Source of the DNA: Auricularia sp. M13
Lineage: Eukaryota > Basidiomycota > Agaricomycetes > Auriculariales > Auriculariaceae
Direction: 5' to 3'
Assembly (NCBI GenBank): GCA_037042915.1
Contig: CM073197.1
Location: 434,001 to 498,000 of the forward strand
DNA: 64,000 nucleotides
In this document: positions 23,781 to 34,914 of the stretch, piece after piece
How the letters are laid out: each line of letters begins with the position of its first letter
How positions within the stretch are numbered: position 1 is the first letter of the stretch
Notes under the pieces: model-generated
Told to the model about the DNA's origin: nothing
The model's input: the letters and a program-made list of their open reading frames with translations, nothing else
Databases searched by the model: none
Program-made: the position numbers and the translations under genes

Positions 23781-24625
23781 GCTGGGCGATAGGTGCGTAG
23801 ACGAGTAGGTGGCGGCGAACGGTGGGCAGAAAACGCGCTGGGTGGTGGAGGCGAGTCAAGAAGGCTGCGGCACGTGTAATGGGCATGTCGGATTGGTGCC
23901 GACGTTCCGGACTCGTCCCGACTATCCGGAAGCGATCTGATGATCGCGGGATCATCTTGCCGAATCCGATTCAATCACCTTCGTGTTGCACCAAGACCGA
24001 AGATGCACAGAATGAGGCTGAGATCTAGTTCAGAGCGAGTGGTTACAAGGAGAGATATACCTTCCCCGGATATCACCGCAGGAATCCTCGAATCGAACGA
24101 ATCCGACTCAAACCACTCCAATTCTGTAGGCCGGGCTAGCCAGCGCTGCGCAAGCTGAATAAAAGATGGCTTATGGAAGAGAATTGGATAGAGGATTTTG
24201 AAAAGAGGTCTCATGTATCCAGAAGCAGTGTACTGACATTTACCGACGGAAGCATTGAACGCTCAAGAGCATTTTCCCGCTCTCTATGATTGGTTATGAG
24301 AGTCCGCAGGGGGTTAGAGCAGATTCTCTGAGAGGACAGAAACCTATTGTGTCGTGCCCATTGTCTTGTTTCAATGGATCACTAAACTCATTCCAAGTGA
24401 AGATGAGTGACTGCTTTATGGTTCAGTAACTGCATCATCAAGATCTCTTCGCTCCCGCGTAGAAGTCCAGGTGAGAACTTTGGTATAAAGCACTAAGTGG
24501 TCCGATTGACTCTCATTTCATTGCCGTATTAGATTGAAGGAAGGTCACATGGTTTGCAAAAGAGAATGCAAATTACAACGGGTGGCACCAAATGCATACA
24601 GTCGATGGCATTGACCTGTGTCAAC
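23781..24625. other. Intergenic, AT-rich
   Basis: Upstream region of gene B and 3' flank of gene C; no gene recognised. Confidence 0.4.
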
Positions 24626-25114
24626 CTAGCAGGTAAAGTTGGCTAGTAGAGCAGATACATCGTCCACCAGATGGTCGCACTTCTCCCGTTGGAAGGATAC
24701 GTCCGCATGAGCGGCGTGCGTCGAGTGGGGTGTAGAACGAATTACCGCTGGCCGTTTGGAGCGCGCCAGCCCAATATGGCGTTTAACCGGTACAGCGGTC
24801 ATCCCAGTGCGTCTGCGTTGAATATGCGTATCGAGAGGCGAGCGAGACGCTGAAACTCCTAGAGCGAGCTGCTGTTTCATGGCCAGAGCCTTGCGCTCCC
24901 GTTGCATCATGTGGCGGATGATTGGACGAGAATTATGGGTGGCATCATGCATTAAAGCTTGGGAGCGGCGCAATGGGGCAACGGAAGGTTGTGGCGTATT
25001 CATCGCGTCGTTGGCGGCAGAGGGCGCGGTGGATAAGGTTGGACTTGGAGCGCAGCGCGGCCGCATGGCAGGCGCAAACGTGGGCTCAACACCGGAGTAT
25101 TTGGAGCTCGACAT
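24626..25114 (-). CDS. Small intronless basic protein C with C-terminal motif
   Basis: 162 residues, function unknown, single exon, same strand as gene B. N-terminus MSSSKYSGVEPTFAPAMRPR, middle basic (RHMMQRERKALAMKQQLALG, HIQRRRTGMTAV, RSKRPAVIRS), C-terminus REKCDHLVDDVSALLANFTC. VDDVSALLANF matches VDDIAAMLAKW of gene A position by position in hydrophobic pattern. It lies within 1 kb of gene B, so B and C look like a tandem pair that has diverged outside the C-terminus. The leader is pyrimidine-rich, as for the relatives. Confidence 0.65.
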   Translation of the reverse strand: MSSSKYSGVEPTFAPAMRPRCAPSPTLSTAPSAANDAMNTPQPSVAPLRRSQALMHDATHNSRPIIRHMMQRERKALAMKQQLALGVSASRSPLDTHIQRRRTGMTAVPVKRHIGLARSKRPAVIRSTPHSTHAAHADVSFQREKCDHLVDDVSALLANFTC

Positions 25115-25333
25115 GGCGTTGCTAACAGTGTCTGTAGGAGGGCGAGGTCGTGGACAAAGGCAAAAAGAGGTGCGTTGCCGGAAGATGCCGAGAGAAAGAT
25201 CAAGCAGCGCGTTCTATTGTGCTTAGATAATCGAAGTCACGTGCCATTGATCGCGAAATGTCGCAAGGGAAAATGTTACCTACAAACGTGATATTCGGGA
25301 CAAGACATGTTTCCCGAGCTTTATAGCAGGGCC

Positions 25334-26182
25334 TTATATCCTGATTTCGTTGCCATATAATGGAAGACCGTCGGTGGACCTTTTCCTCTCCCACAGAAGT
25401 ACTCCCGAACGCCCTTCGGCGGTCTCAATAGCCCTCCCAGCCCTCACAAAACCCCAAGAAGCTATAGCTGGTTGAATGAAGCCCATAATAAACCCTAACG
25501 CAGGCTTGGCTCCGGTGAACCAATCAAGCGTCGCTGTGCACCAGGCAAGCAGCGGGAGCAGCATGAGGATCATGCAGTCTCGCTGTATGCTATGCCCAAG
25601 TTCCACGGGATCGTCTTCACGCCAACGGGCAACCGCGTTCCGCAGCCAGAGCCAGGTCTATCCGGCGAGCGTCAGCGGACCACCGAAGTGACGGGGAATC
25701 GATGTGCTCACTGCAACGGCGAGAAGAGTGAAGCGAGATGACCAGGCCTTGGGGTCGTCGTGTGCACCCTTCCAGGGAATGAGCATATCAAATACGAAGG
25801 TGATAGTATCTGTGCAGGTGCAGTGTCATAAAAGAGCAACTGTGGCACTTCTAACGCAAGACCCACCGAAGAAGTTGAGAAATCCGCAGAAAAAACCAAC
25901 TGCTATAGCAATTGACATGGTGTTGGCCAGGGAGATCGTAGGGGCCGGTGGAGGCGCGCTGTTCACGTCGCCGTCGTGGACGACCTCGCTCTGATCGAAT
26001 ATGCGCATGGATATTTCCGCTGAGATTTGCCTGGCAAACAGGATGATTGCAACGTATCCGACGAGGTATATGATGTTGCGCAGTGAGAACAGACCGCCGT
26101 CGTGGCGCTCTGCCATGGGGCGCAGGAGCCCAGCGCAAAGTAGGAAGGACGCGACCAAGAGAAAAAGCAAGAAGCGATCCAT
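25334..26182 (-). CDS. Uncharacterised multi-pass membrane protein
   Basis: 245 residues from three exons (26182-25867, 25809-25712, 25657-25334), function unknown. Hydrophobic segments: FLLFLLVASFLLCAGLL at the N-terminus, NIIYLVGYVAIILFA, MSIAIAVGFFCGFLNFF, about FTLLAVATWLWL, MILMLLPLLAWCTATL and ALGFIMGFIQPAIASWGF, so about five or six helices, with a charged C-terminal tail (LWERKRSTDGLPLYGNEIRI). The second intron (54 bp, CTGAC branch site) removes a UAG that would otherwise stop the frame. The spliced model is in frame throughout. No family is recognised. Confidence 0.65.
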
Positions 26183-26683
26183 CCGGCACCCGAGTTCAAG
26201 GGGAAAGGTGAAAGCCTACGCAGGAAGCAATACACCACCTATAAGACGCCGGTTGCATTACTTCGGGACCGCGATTCATGAGCGCATCACTGCGCACGGC
26301 GAAGTTATTTTTAATCATTAAACATGTTGCACGATAAGGTCAGTACCTCAAGGAGGCAGTGGTGAGGTGCCTGCGCGCAGGCACTCTGCTGCAGCGCATC
26401 CGATCCAAAAAGCAACACCCGGCCTCAATTTCCCTGACTGCCTTGAGATCACAGAGAGCTTCATTCGCCAACTGAGAAGCAAAGAATGCGACCGAAAGAG
26501 AGGACCAAGTAAGTATACCCGCAGTATTAATTGTACATCTCTAATCCTAGTAGTGTCTACAAGTCTACCATGCGTTCCCATTTGCCACCATCCACCATCC
26601 TTCCAACAGTCTACCGGACCATCCTCCTTCCTGAGTGCAAACGCAGGATCAGCCTTGCATAGTTCCACCGTTGCCCGACCCGC
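26183..26683. other. Intergenic, no recognised gene
   Basis: 3' flank of the fucosyltransferase-like gene A and upstream region of the membrane-protein gene. Confidence 0.4.
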
Positions 26684-28578
26684 CTAAGGTGGGAAAATGG
26701 CTTCGCGATATAGCGTAGGATAGAAAGGAACGTCTATGCTGCGCACGCGCTCGGGCTTGCCGTCCCGGCTCACGGCACCGTCCTCGCCCGCGAGCAGCTG
26801 TGCCAGCCGGCCTAGATTCGAGTTGCCAGAGACGATAAAGCTGTCGGTCATGCGCGAGTAGACGGTCAGCTCCGCGATGAGCTGGCGAGTCAGCGCGAGC
26901 CGCAGCCCATGCGACGCTTTATAGAGCATGCCCTGCTGCCATCGCCGCTCGAGAGCGGCGTGCTCGGGCGTTACTGCTGCCGCCGCCGTTGTAGCTGTCG
27001 TCGTCGCAGATGTAGATGTTGAAACAGTATAGGTGGAAGATACGGTTGCTGGCGTCGATACTGCTGTCGCAGACGTAGAGTTCGATGCCGTCGATGTTTC
27101 AGGAGGCGGGAAGAATATCTGGGTATACTCCACCTCCTGCTCGGGAGTCAACTCGCCCTCGAGGGCCGGACTGAGGATGATATCGAACTGTCGCTTCTTG
27201 TCGAGCTTTTCTAAATTCTCCACGACCCCAGCTTCGGCGCTCATGACGACGAGCAGCGGTCGTGTGGCATTTTGCGGCTTGAAGGTGTGCGGCGGAGGCG
27301 TCAGCGACTCGTCGTATAGAATCGCAAGGGCGAGTTGGCATGCTTCGAAGTAGACGTTGAGGTCGTCGCTGACAGCGGGCATGATTAGTCCACAGACGAT
27401 GATAGGTTCAATGTCATGGCGCAAACAGCGCTTGTAAAGACGCCGAGCAGATATGGGTCGGGTGTAGTCGCTCTCCGCGACATACGACGATCCTGCTCGG
27501 AGCTGACCGGCGTGGCGGACAGCAGGGGAGGGCAAAGGAAGGGACAGGCCAGAAGAAGCAAGGGAACTCACAAAGCCATGTGAGAGCCAGCCTGAAGTAC
27601 GTCCTTCTGCTCGGATTTCTTGTCTCCCAACCGGATCTGCACGCTGTATCATTCAAAAACAGAGCGCCGATGTCAGCGCCTCTGGCGAGGAACACGACGA
27701 TACAAAGCACGCACGCAATGACTGGCCTCATGTCCCCGCCCCGCGGCCGCCCGTCGTGGCTGCGCAGGCCGATGCGGCCAGCCAGGCGGTCGATCTGTGC
27801 TTGCATCTGCGCATTGGGGACCCAAAGGCGGTTGAGCGTGGCGGCCTGCTCGCGGAATGCGGGGAGCACGCCGGCAGGCACGCTCTCGCCGTACGGCAGC
27901 ACGAGGCGGTCGGTCATCAGGCGGTACAGCTTCTCGCGCTCGCGCAGCTCCGCCGTGAGGCGCGTGTCGATGCCATGGTCGCGCACGAGCGTGTCCAGAG
28001 CGCGTAGCTGAGGCTGGTCGCGCCACATGACGACGCGGTCGTACGCCGACCAGTTCCCGTAAGAGAACCACTTGCTGTTCTGGGTGTTGAGCGCGTTCTT
28101 GGGCAGCTTGCAGCCGGTCGGCGGTGGGACCGGCACCCAGAACTCGGAGAGGTCGCCGTAAATCCATTTGCGAGTGTTCGCGAGCACGGTGTACCCTATG
28201 TGCTCAGAGAGCGCCGCAGCATGAAGCTGGTACGGCAACGTTAGCTGTGAACAGCGCGCTGAAACGCTATCGACGCACAAAGATGCTAAACTCGCTCCCA
28301 AAGCCCCATGAGTTGTCAAAATTGTGTACCAAGATGCGCTTGCACACGTTGGACTCTGCGGTGGCGACCGGCTTAGGTACGCTGCTAGCGTGCAGCGATG
28401 CGATGCAAAAGCTGACGACGACGACAGCGCAGAGGGCCGTTATGCGCAACGCGTTCCGTGGGCTGCGCCATGATGTCGCAGCAGCAGCAGCAGGTGGATT
28501 AATGGGATGGCCGTTATCGAGCGAGTCGAAGAGGCTCTCGTCGCTGGCTGGGATGCGCGCGTATCCGGTCCTGCTCAT
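26684..28578 (-). CDS. Fucosyltransferase-like (GT23-type) type II membrane protein A
   Basis: Putative Golgi glycosyltransferase. Four exons (28578-28279, 28226-27715, 27643-27572, 27368-26684) give 522 residues. Short cytosolic tail, one membrane anchor (ITALCAVVVVSFCIASL), then a lumenal domain opening VCKRILVHNFDNSWGFGSEF. Further motifs: YTVLANTRKWIYGDLSEFW, VVMWRDQPQL, DRLVLPYGESVP, VQIRLGDK (the GDP-sugar-binding-like strand seen in NodZ/FUT8-type enzymes), DDLNVYFEA, and near the end TRQLIAELTVYSRMTDSFIV with VSGNSNLGRLA. A Ser/Thr/Ala-only linker of about 45 residues lies before the last domain and is missing from the neighbouring paralogue. Exon boundaries are the same as in the gene at 29355. 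GT23 membership is by motif resemblance; donor and acceptor are unknown. Confidence 0.75.
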
Positions 28579-29354
28579 CGACGAGGCCGAATTCGAGATC
28601 TATGCCGAGGTAGCGACGTCCACTGTGTACCGTCCAAGGCTGAAGGTGTGCGCAAATGTGAAAGAAATCAATAGCGGTCGGAAAGAAAGAGACTGCGGCG
28701 CATTGCCCGCAGTGTGAACTCGAGGTTGCCGCTTGTGACGGATCGGCAGCGTGGTGTTCGGCGTTTACCACCGCAGCTAGCGTAAGCTCCTTTCCTCCAA
28801 GCATTAGCAGAGTTTATATAGTTTGCAGTGCAACGCAACTCTTGAAAAGCCGTCTTCATAATCATGCTCAGGGGGTGTCTGACGCGATGGCAGGGTTAGG
28901 CGTAGCACTGTCGCAGCCGAGTTATGTAATCGTCGCAGTATCCCTCTTATTTTCAAGTTTCCAACGTAGGGTATATAGGCTGTTGAACCTGGAAGAAAAC
29001 GCGGAATGCGGCTGCACAACAGGAACTGCAATCATGAACCAACTTTAAATTGATTGCTCTTGACAAGAAGGATTCCCCACGTGAAATGACATCATGTATT
29101 TAGTTGCATGAAAACCAATAGACAGACTGGGGCACGAACCAGAACTTTGCTCTTGGTCTCACATGCCTGGCTCAGGAGACTATGTACTTAGCAACATCGC
29201 ATGCGCAGTGACAACTGGCAACTGGATCGCCAATGATAGAATCGCGCTAGTGAGTGGGGCCGTCGGCCGCTAACACCGCCTGTCTGTTGCCGCCCGTTCG
29301 GCAACGGGGCGAACTTGGCTTTGCCATGCTTCTCGACCCGACCACGACGGCAGG
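28579..29354. promoter_or_regulatory. Shared divergent promoter region of two fucosyltransferase-like genes
   Basis: 776 bp between the two start codons. Candidate TATA boxes: TTTATATAG near 28812 and GTATATAG near 28972. No gene inside. Confidence 0.45.
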
Positions 29355-30981
29355 ATGGGCAGCCGCGAGTACAGATACACGCGCCTCGTCAGCTCGCCCG
29401 ACGAACGCGACGTGCCACGGGCAACGCCGCATCTGGTCAACGCGCTTCGTCTGACGGCCCTGCTGGCCATTATCCTGTTCAGCTTCTTCATCGCGTCCAT
29501 GCACGATGCGCCCGCGCCCACAGCGCGATGGGCCAAGAGCGACGGGACGTGCAAGCGTCTTATCCTGTACAAATTCGACAGCGCTTGGGGCTTTGGCAGC
29601 GAGCTCAGCATTTACGTGCGTTCTCTGAGCTCTTCTAGCCTAGCTGTGATAACCCATGCCCTCCATAGTTGCGCATAGCAGCACTCAGCCAGCATCTTGG
29701 ATTCGCCGTCGTCCCCGACACGCGCAAGTGGATATACGGCAACTTCTCGTCCTTCTGGCAGACACCCGCGCCAGTGACAGGCGGCTGCACGCTGCCGGGG
29801 GATGCTCTGGACGAACGCAAGACGACAGCGTGGTTTGCGTACACATCCAACTGGGCAAAGCACGAGCGCGTTGTCATGTGGCGCGACCCGCGTCAGCTCA
29901 CCGTGCTTGACGAGCTGGTGCGCAATTATAGCATCGACGCTGTGCAAACGGCGCAGCTGCGCGAGCGCGAAAAGGCGTATCGCACTCGACTGGACCGCCT
30001 AGTCCTCCCGTATGGCGAGACGGTCCCTGGTGGCGTCGAGCAAGCCTTCAGGGAGCAAGCGCTTGTCGTGGACGCGCTCTGGCGACCGAACGACGAGATG
30101 TCGCAACAGATTGAGCGCTTGAAGGCGCGGCTGGGCCTGCAGGAGGACGATGTCACCAAGAGACGGCCTGTCGTTGCGTGCGTGGGCTTCTCGACGTCTC
30201 TATCCTTGTGCAGCTCACACAGCGGCGATGTGCAGGGTGCAGATCCGACTGGGCGACAAGAGCCGCGAGCAGGCCGATGTGAAGATGGCGGGCTCTCATA
30301 TGGCGTTGTAAGTCCTGTCCATCCTTCCTGTGCACGCCGGCCAGCCCCGGCTGCGAGGGGATCAGCGCCTTTCCCTCCCGTCCATATGCTGATTTCCCAC
30401 GCAGCGACGACGTCTCCGTCTACTTCCGTGCTGCGCAACTTGCCACCGCCCGCCTTTACGACGCACAGCTGACGCCGCCGCCGCGCACATTCCCGCTGCC
30501 GACGAGCCCATCGTCCCCGAAACCGCTGCTCGTGCTGATGACCACCGAGAGCGGCGTGCTCGAGAAGATGCAAGCGTTCGACAAGCGCGGCCAGTTCGAG
30601 ATGGTTGTCAGTCCCGCGATGGAGGGCGAATTTGGTGGCAAGGACGAGGAAGAGGAGTTCAGTCGCCTCTTTGTCCCCGCCGCCACGACAGCATCTCTTG
30701 CATCGGCCAGCACGGCGTCTACGCGGATGAGGCGGTGGGAGCAGGCTGCGCTGTACGGCGCGTCGCCCAGCCTGCGACTGGCCCTCTCGCGCCAGCTCAT
30801 CGCCGAGCTGACTGTCTACGCGCGTCATGCGGATGCCTTTGTCGTCTCGGGCAACTCCAACCTGGGCCGGCTTGCGCTTCTCCTTGCAGGCGAGGAGGCC
30901 GCGCAGAGCGGCCGAGTCCGCAGTATCGACGTGCCCTGGTACCCCACGACCTATCGCAAGGCAATGTTCCCCCCTGAATGA
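29355..30981 (+). CDS. Fucosyltransferase-like (GT23-type) type II membrane protein B
   Basis: Paralogue of the gene at 26684, arranged head to head with it. Exons 29355-29615, 29669-30177, 30236-30307 and 30405-30981 give 472 residues. Anchor LRLTALLAIILFSFFIASM, lumenal start CKRLILYKFDSAWGFGSEL, then PDTRKWIYGNFSSFW, DRLVLPYGETVP, VQIRLGDKSREQADVK, DDVSVYFRAAQ and TRQLIAELTVY-like SRQLIAELTVYARHADAFVV followed by SGNSNLGRLALLLAGEE. The third exon is exactly 72 nt in both genes. It is shorter than A because it lacks the Ser/Thr linker. Inverted-tandem duplication explains the pair. Likely Golgi, modifying glycans; the exact sugar transfer is inference. Confidence 0.75.
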
Positions 30982-31204
30982 GACATGACAGTTGAGAGGA
31001 GGTGGTAGGTCCCGTGAATTCATCCGTGTAGGATACGCTCGTTGCTTCCATGCTCTCGCGCTCTTTATTGCCGCTGCTGCTCTGTATCCTCGTAGACTTG
31101 ACATACCCCGAAATACCCCGTGCACTTCCGCGTGGTAATTGTATATATATAATCCATCCGATTCCATCGTATTCACCGCTGGTCGGTTGCGCAAATATGG
31201 TCAC

Positions 31205-31825
31205 CTGACTGGGCGAGCGGGAGGAACGATTTGAGAGTCCGACGGAGAGCTTTTCATACTAGCCCACTGCCACGCCAGTCCACGCCCAACCCCCTACTCA
31301 GCAGTATACATCTGGATAGGTGTTGTCCAACGAACGCTGGAGAAAGTGCCTCCCTGACATCGTCTTAAGTAGCATCTGTTCCATTTTGGCAAGAGGATCG
31401 TCGAAAGAGGACTTTCTTCACCTTCGTCGAGAAACGTTACCCCAACGGATTCTCTACAGGGGAAGGACGCACCCCAACGGATTGGAGCGCGATTTCTGTA
31501 TAAATCCAGGGCGCACGAGCGGAGATTCCCCGCCGTTCTCTTTCTCCCACTTCCCGCCGTCGCTCCCATCGGATGCTCCCCTGCGCGCACGTCCACGACC
31601 TCCGCTCGTCTCTATTCTGGAATATTTCTGTGCGACTCTTCGCACGCTCCTGCCAGTGTTCGAGCCGCGGATGCTTTAATTCTTCCGCCTTGCCTTGCGA
31701 CGCTGCTAAGCTGGTCTCTGGCGTGGATATTGCCCGACGCTACGTACCCTGTTCGCGCCCCTGCGGGACTTGTCGGTCTGTCTGTTCTTTTCTACGGGAA
31801 GACTGGCATGTCTCGAGAGGCTGGC
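31205..31825 (-). repeat. RRP46 5' block, copy 3 (decayed, inverted)
   Basis: Reverse-strand copy of the block at 1328-2134. It retains, in order along the forward strand, CCAACGAACGCTGG near 31327, ATTTTGGCAAGAGGATCGTC near 31382, a TATAAAT box at about 31499 and ATGCTCCCCTGCGCGCA near 31573. It stops right where the RRP46 start codon would be (31205), just beyond the 3' end of the fucosyltransferase-like gene B. The forward reading after its TATA box is open for 118 codons from 31573 but shares a protein frame only with copy 2, and no family is recognised. Confidence 0.7.
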
Positions 31826-33046
31826 CTCGCTCCGCTCTATACACCCTGCCGTGGCCAACATCGCGACGTGTCGCTTCTAAGATGGTACTGATGCTCGCAT
31901 CTGTTTTTTCACTGTTGTACTGTGACTGACGGCCACTCATGTTGCGACGCTGGAAAACTGCTTGACGCGCTGCATCGGTCCCGACGCGGATAGGTCTAGT
32001 CGACGTCTGCATTCTCAGTCCCTTTAGAGACGTCCTCTCTGCGGTCTTGGCAGGGGGGAGAGCAACGAAGCCTGCCTTGAAGACGTCCATGACGGCGCAG
32101 GTGGACTAGATTCAGGGGAAGATGCTCTGCTGCTCTGTTGTGGCTCTTTTCCCCGGTCCTCCTTTGGATTTCTCTCTCTGATGCAGTGAAACTGTGCGTC
32201 TCGAAGGTGAAGCTTGTACGTGCGCCTTTGATTCCGCTTCCATTGACCTCAATTTCCTATAAATGTCCTGGGGGACTGTCTCGAGTTCTCAAGCTGCCAT
32301 ACCCACTGACTAAAACCTCGCCTCGGCCGCGCTCGCTTAGCCTTCCGCCGAGCTGTTACGGAGAAACGCCAGCTATAGTCAGACCTCACCACAGTTCCTC
32401 CCGGCTTGCTAATGACCTGGAATCTCGGTGATCAATCTCACCATTACCGATTGCATCCTGGTGAGAATCTGCTCCCTCATTCGGTAATTTGCCCCTCAGG
32501 CCCTGGTGCCGGTGGTGCCAATTTCCCATGCACGTGGGTTTCCCTATGGAATACAAATCAAGCAATATGTAAAGCTTTGAGATAATATTCGGGTGAGTCT
32601 TCAAGGAATCAAGGTACAGCATGGCCGAGGCGACCATGGTCGCCACTTGCCAGCGATAAAAGCGAACTGGAGATTCTTCTGACTTCAAAGTAGGCATGAT
32701 CTTGGCATCTCACGGGACTAATATTGGGAGATAATAGCGACGTTGTTAGAGGAGTATCACTTGTTGTCTGCGTCTCTCAATAGCTCCTCAAAACCTGTGC
32801 GGTGTCATCCGGAAACGGGCGGCTCTTGGGCGTTCGCAACGTCTGCTGAGCTGAGGCTGCTGCCAGTCAGCTGCTTATGGGCTGAGACGAGTGTCATATG
32901 TCCCTGGCAGGCGAGGCTGGCGCCACGAACGTGTTGGTAAGGGCCGACTTGCGCCGAGACTCGGACTCGGCCAATATGCTACCGGAGAGGAGCCGTTGCT
33001 CCGTTACTCGCACTCTTTCCTGTACCACCATCATCCAAACTCCATA
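31826..33046. other. Intergenic upstream of transaldolase
   Basis: No recognised gene. The last 100 bp form the transaldolase leader. Confidence 0.4.
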
Positions 33047-34206
33047 ATGACCACCTCGCTCGATGCGCTGAAGCAGACTGGCACTGTGGTCGTCTCCGAC
33101 TCCGGTGACTTCGCCTGTAAGTGCCCGATGGCCGCTTAGACGCTAGATCTTGCACTGATTACCGATCTTAACGACTTGCGAGCAGCCATCGACCAGTACA
33201 AGCCCCAGGCAAGCTACCAGAGCCGGATAAGGTCATAAGGGCGCCAGCTTACCCGCTGGTAGGATGCTACAACCAACCCGTCGCTTATTCTGGCAGCAGC
33301 CAACAAGGATGCGTACCAGGGCCTGATCAAGGTCGCGCTGGATTACGGCAAGTCCAAGGGCAAGACACCAGACGAGCAGGCGAACGCTGCGCTCGACCGT
33401 CTGCTCGTTGAGTTCGGCAAGGAAATTCTGGCCATCATCCCCGGCCGCGTATCGACCGAGGTCGACGCCCGGCTCAGCTTCGACACGGAGGGCACGATCG
33501 CTAAGGCCAAGGAGCTCATCGCGCTGTACGACTCGCTCGGCATCCACAAGGACCGCGTGCTCATCAAGATTGCGTCGACGTGGGAGGGCATCCAGGCCGC
33601 GCGCGTGCTCGAGAAGGACCATGGCATCCACTGCAACCTGACGCTGCTCTTCGGCTTTGCGCAGGCCGTTGCGTGCGCAGAGGCGGGCGTCACGCTCATC
33701 TCGCCGTTCGTCGGCCGTATCCTCGACTGGTACAAGAAGAACAAGCCCGGCCCGGACTACGTCGGCGACTCTGACCCTGGCGTCCAGTCCGTCAAGCGCA
33801 TCTTCGACTACTACAAGCAGCACGGATACAAGACCATCGTCATGGGCGCGTCCTTCCGCAACGTAAGTGGCGCGGACACCTGTAACATTTGAATTCGACT
33901 TGACGATCTGCGCAGACGGGCGAGATCAAGGCGCTCGCGGGCGTCGACTTCCTCACCATCTCGCCGGCGCTGCTCGAGGAGCTCAAGAACTCGACTGATC
34001 CCGTGCCCAAGAAGCTGGACGCGCACGCCGCCGCCTCCGCCGCCAACAAGATCGAGAAGGTGTCGTACATCGACAACCAGCCCGAGTTCCGCTGGGCGCT
34101 GCTCGAGGACCAGATGGCGTTCGACAAGCTGCACGAGGGCATCAAGAAGTTCGCCGAGGACGGCGACACGCTGCGCGCGCTCCTCAAGAAGCGTCTGTCC
34201 GCGTAA
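33047..34206 (+). CDS. tal1: Transaldolase
   Basis: Cytosolic pentose-phosphate-pathway enzyme; transfers a dihydroxyacetone unit from sedoheptulose 7-phosphate to glyceraldehyde 3-phosphate. Four exons (33047-33116, 33186-33208, 33263-33862, 33916-34206) give 327 residues, the normal length. Motifs: [61 protein letters not shown] with the Schiff-base lysine, [43 protein letters not shown] and [20 protein letters not shown]. The 23-nt second exon is followed by an intron that starts GCAAGC, a GC-AG intron; no GT donor fits the conserved PQ-DATTNPS junction. Confidence 0.95.
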
Positions 34207-34914
34207 ATGGCGCGCTGCCGTTGCCTAGATGGCGCGATGTTACATTAGACGATAACCCGGAATGAAACGAATCTTTTCTTGTTGTACCAACTAAGCATCG
34301 ACGCCCTCTTTTCAACTCGTTCACTTCAGAGCTTTTGATCTGTCCAGTTGCTGTCTTCGCTCGGTGGCTGTCGTCGCTCAGTGCTGTCAACTTCAAGCCA
34401 GACAGATCCCATTTCATTCCGAACCAAAATGTAATCCAGTACAGAAGAGCAGACAACAACAGCAGCCAGAGCGGACAACGACAAAGCAAGCTAGCAACGA
34501 CTACAGGCGGCGGACAGCGCAAACAGCAGCGGGGAGCAGGGACAGCGATGAAGCTAGCTAACACGACGTGGACCACATTATCCTACAGCGACACGGCGAT
34601 TAAGTAGACAGGAGACACAGTCAGGGGGCGCAGGGGAAGAGACACAGGAGGAGGACACAGTCAGAGGGCGCAGGGGAAGAGACGCAGGAGATGAAAGGAG
34701 GCGCACGGCGACAACGCGCCCGAAGAGTGACGACGGGGCGCGAAGACGGCGCGCATGGGCGAGCTCGGCGCCTACCCTACGGGCAAATACAGTACGGGAC
34801 GAGACTAATAGACGAGGCAGAGAGAGGAGACGGGAAAACAAGCAGGAAGAGCGTGAGCACGGATGACTGGGGCGTGAACACAGAGGAGATGCGGATGGGG
34901 CGGTGGTGGGAGAT
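34207..34914. other. Intergenic, 3' flanks of two convergent genes; ACAGCA-rich tract
   Basis: No gene recognised. Between about 34436 and 34560 the strand is rich in ACAACAGCAGC-like words. Around 34615-34685 a short tandem duplication GACACAGTCAG...GGGCGCAGGGGAAGAGAC occurs twice. Confidence 0.4.

Noticed and set aside
25640-25720. Premature stop making the membrane-protein gene at 25334 a pseudogene
   Set aside because: The UAG lies at the 3' end of a well-formed 54-bp intron with GTGAGC donor and CTGAC branch site; the spliced frame is open.
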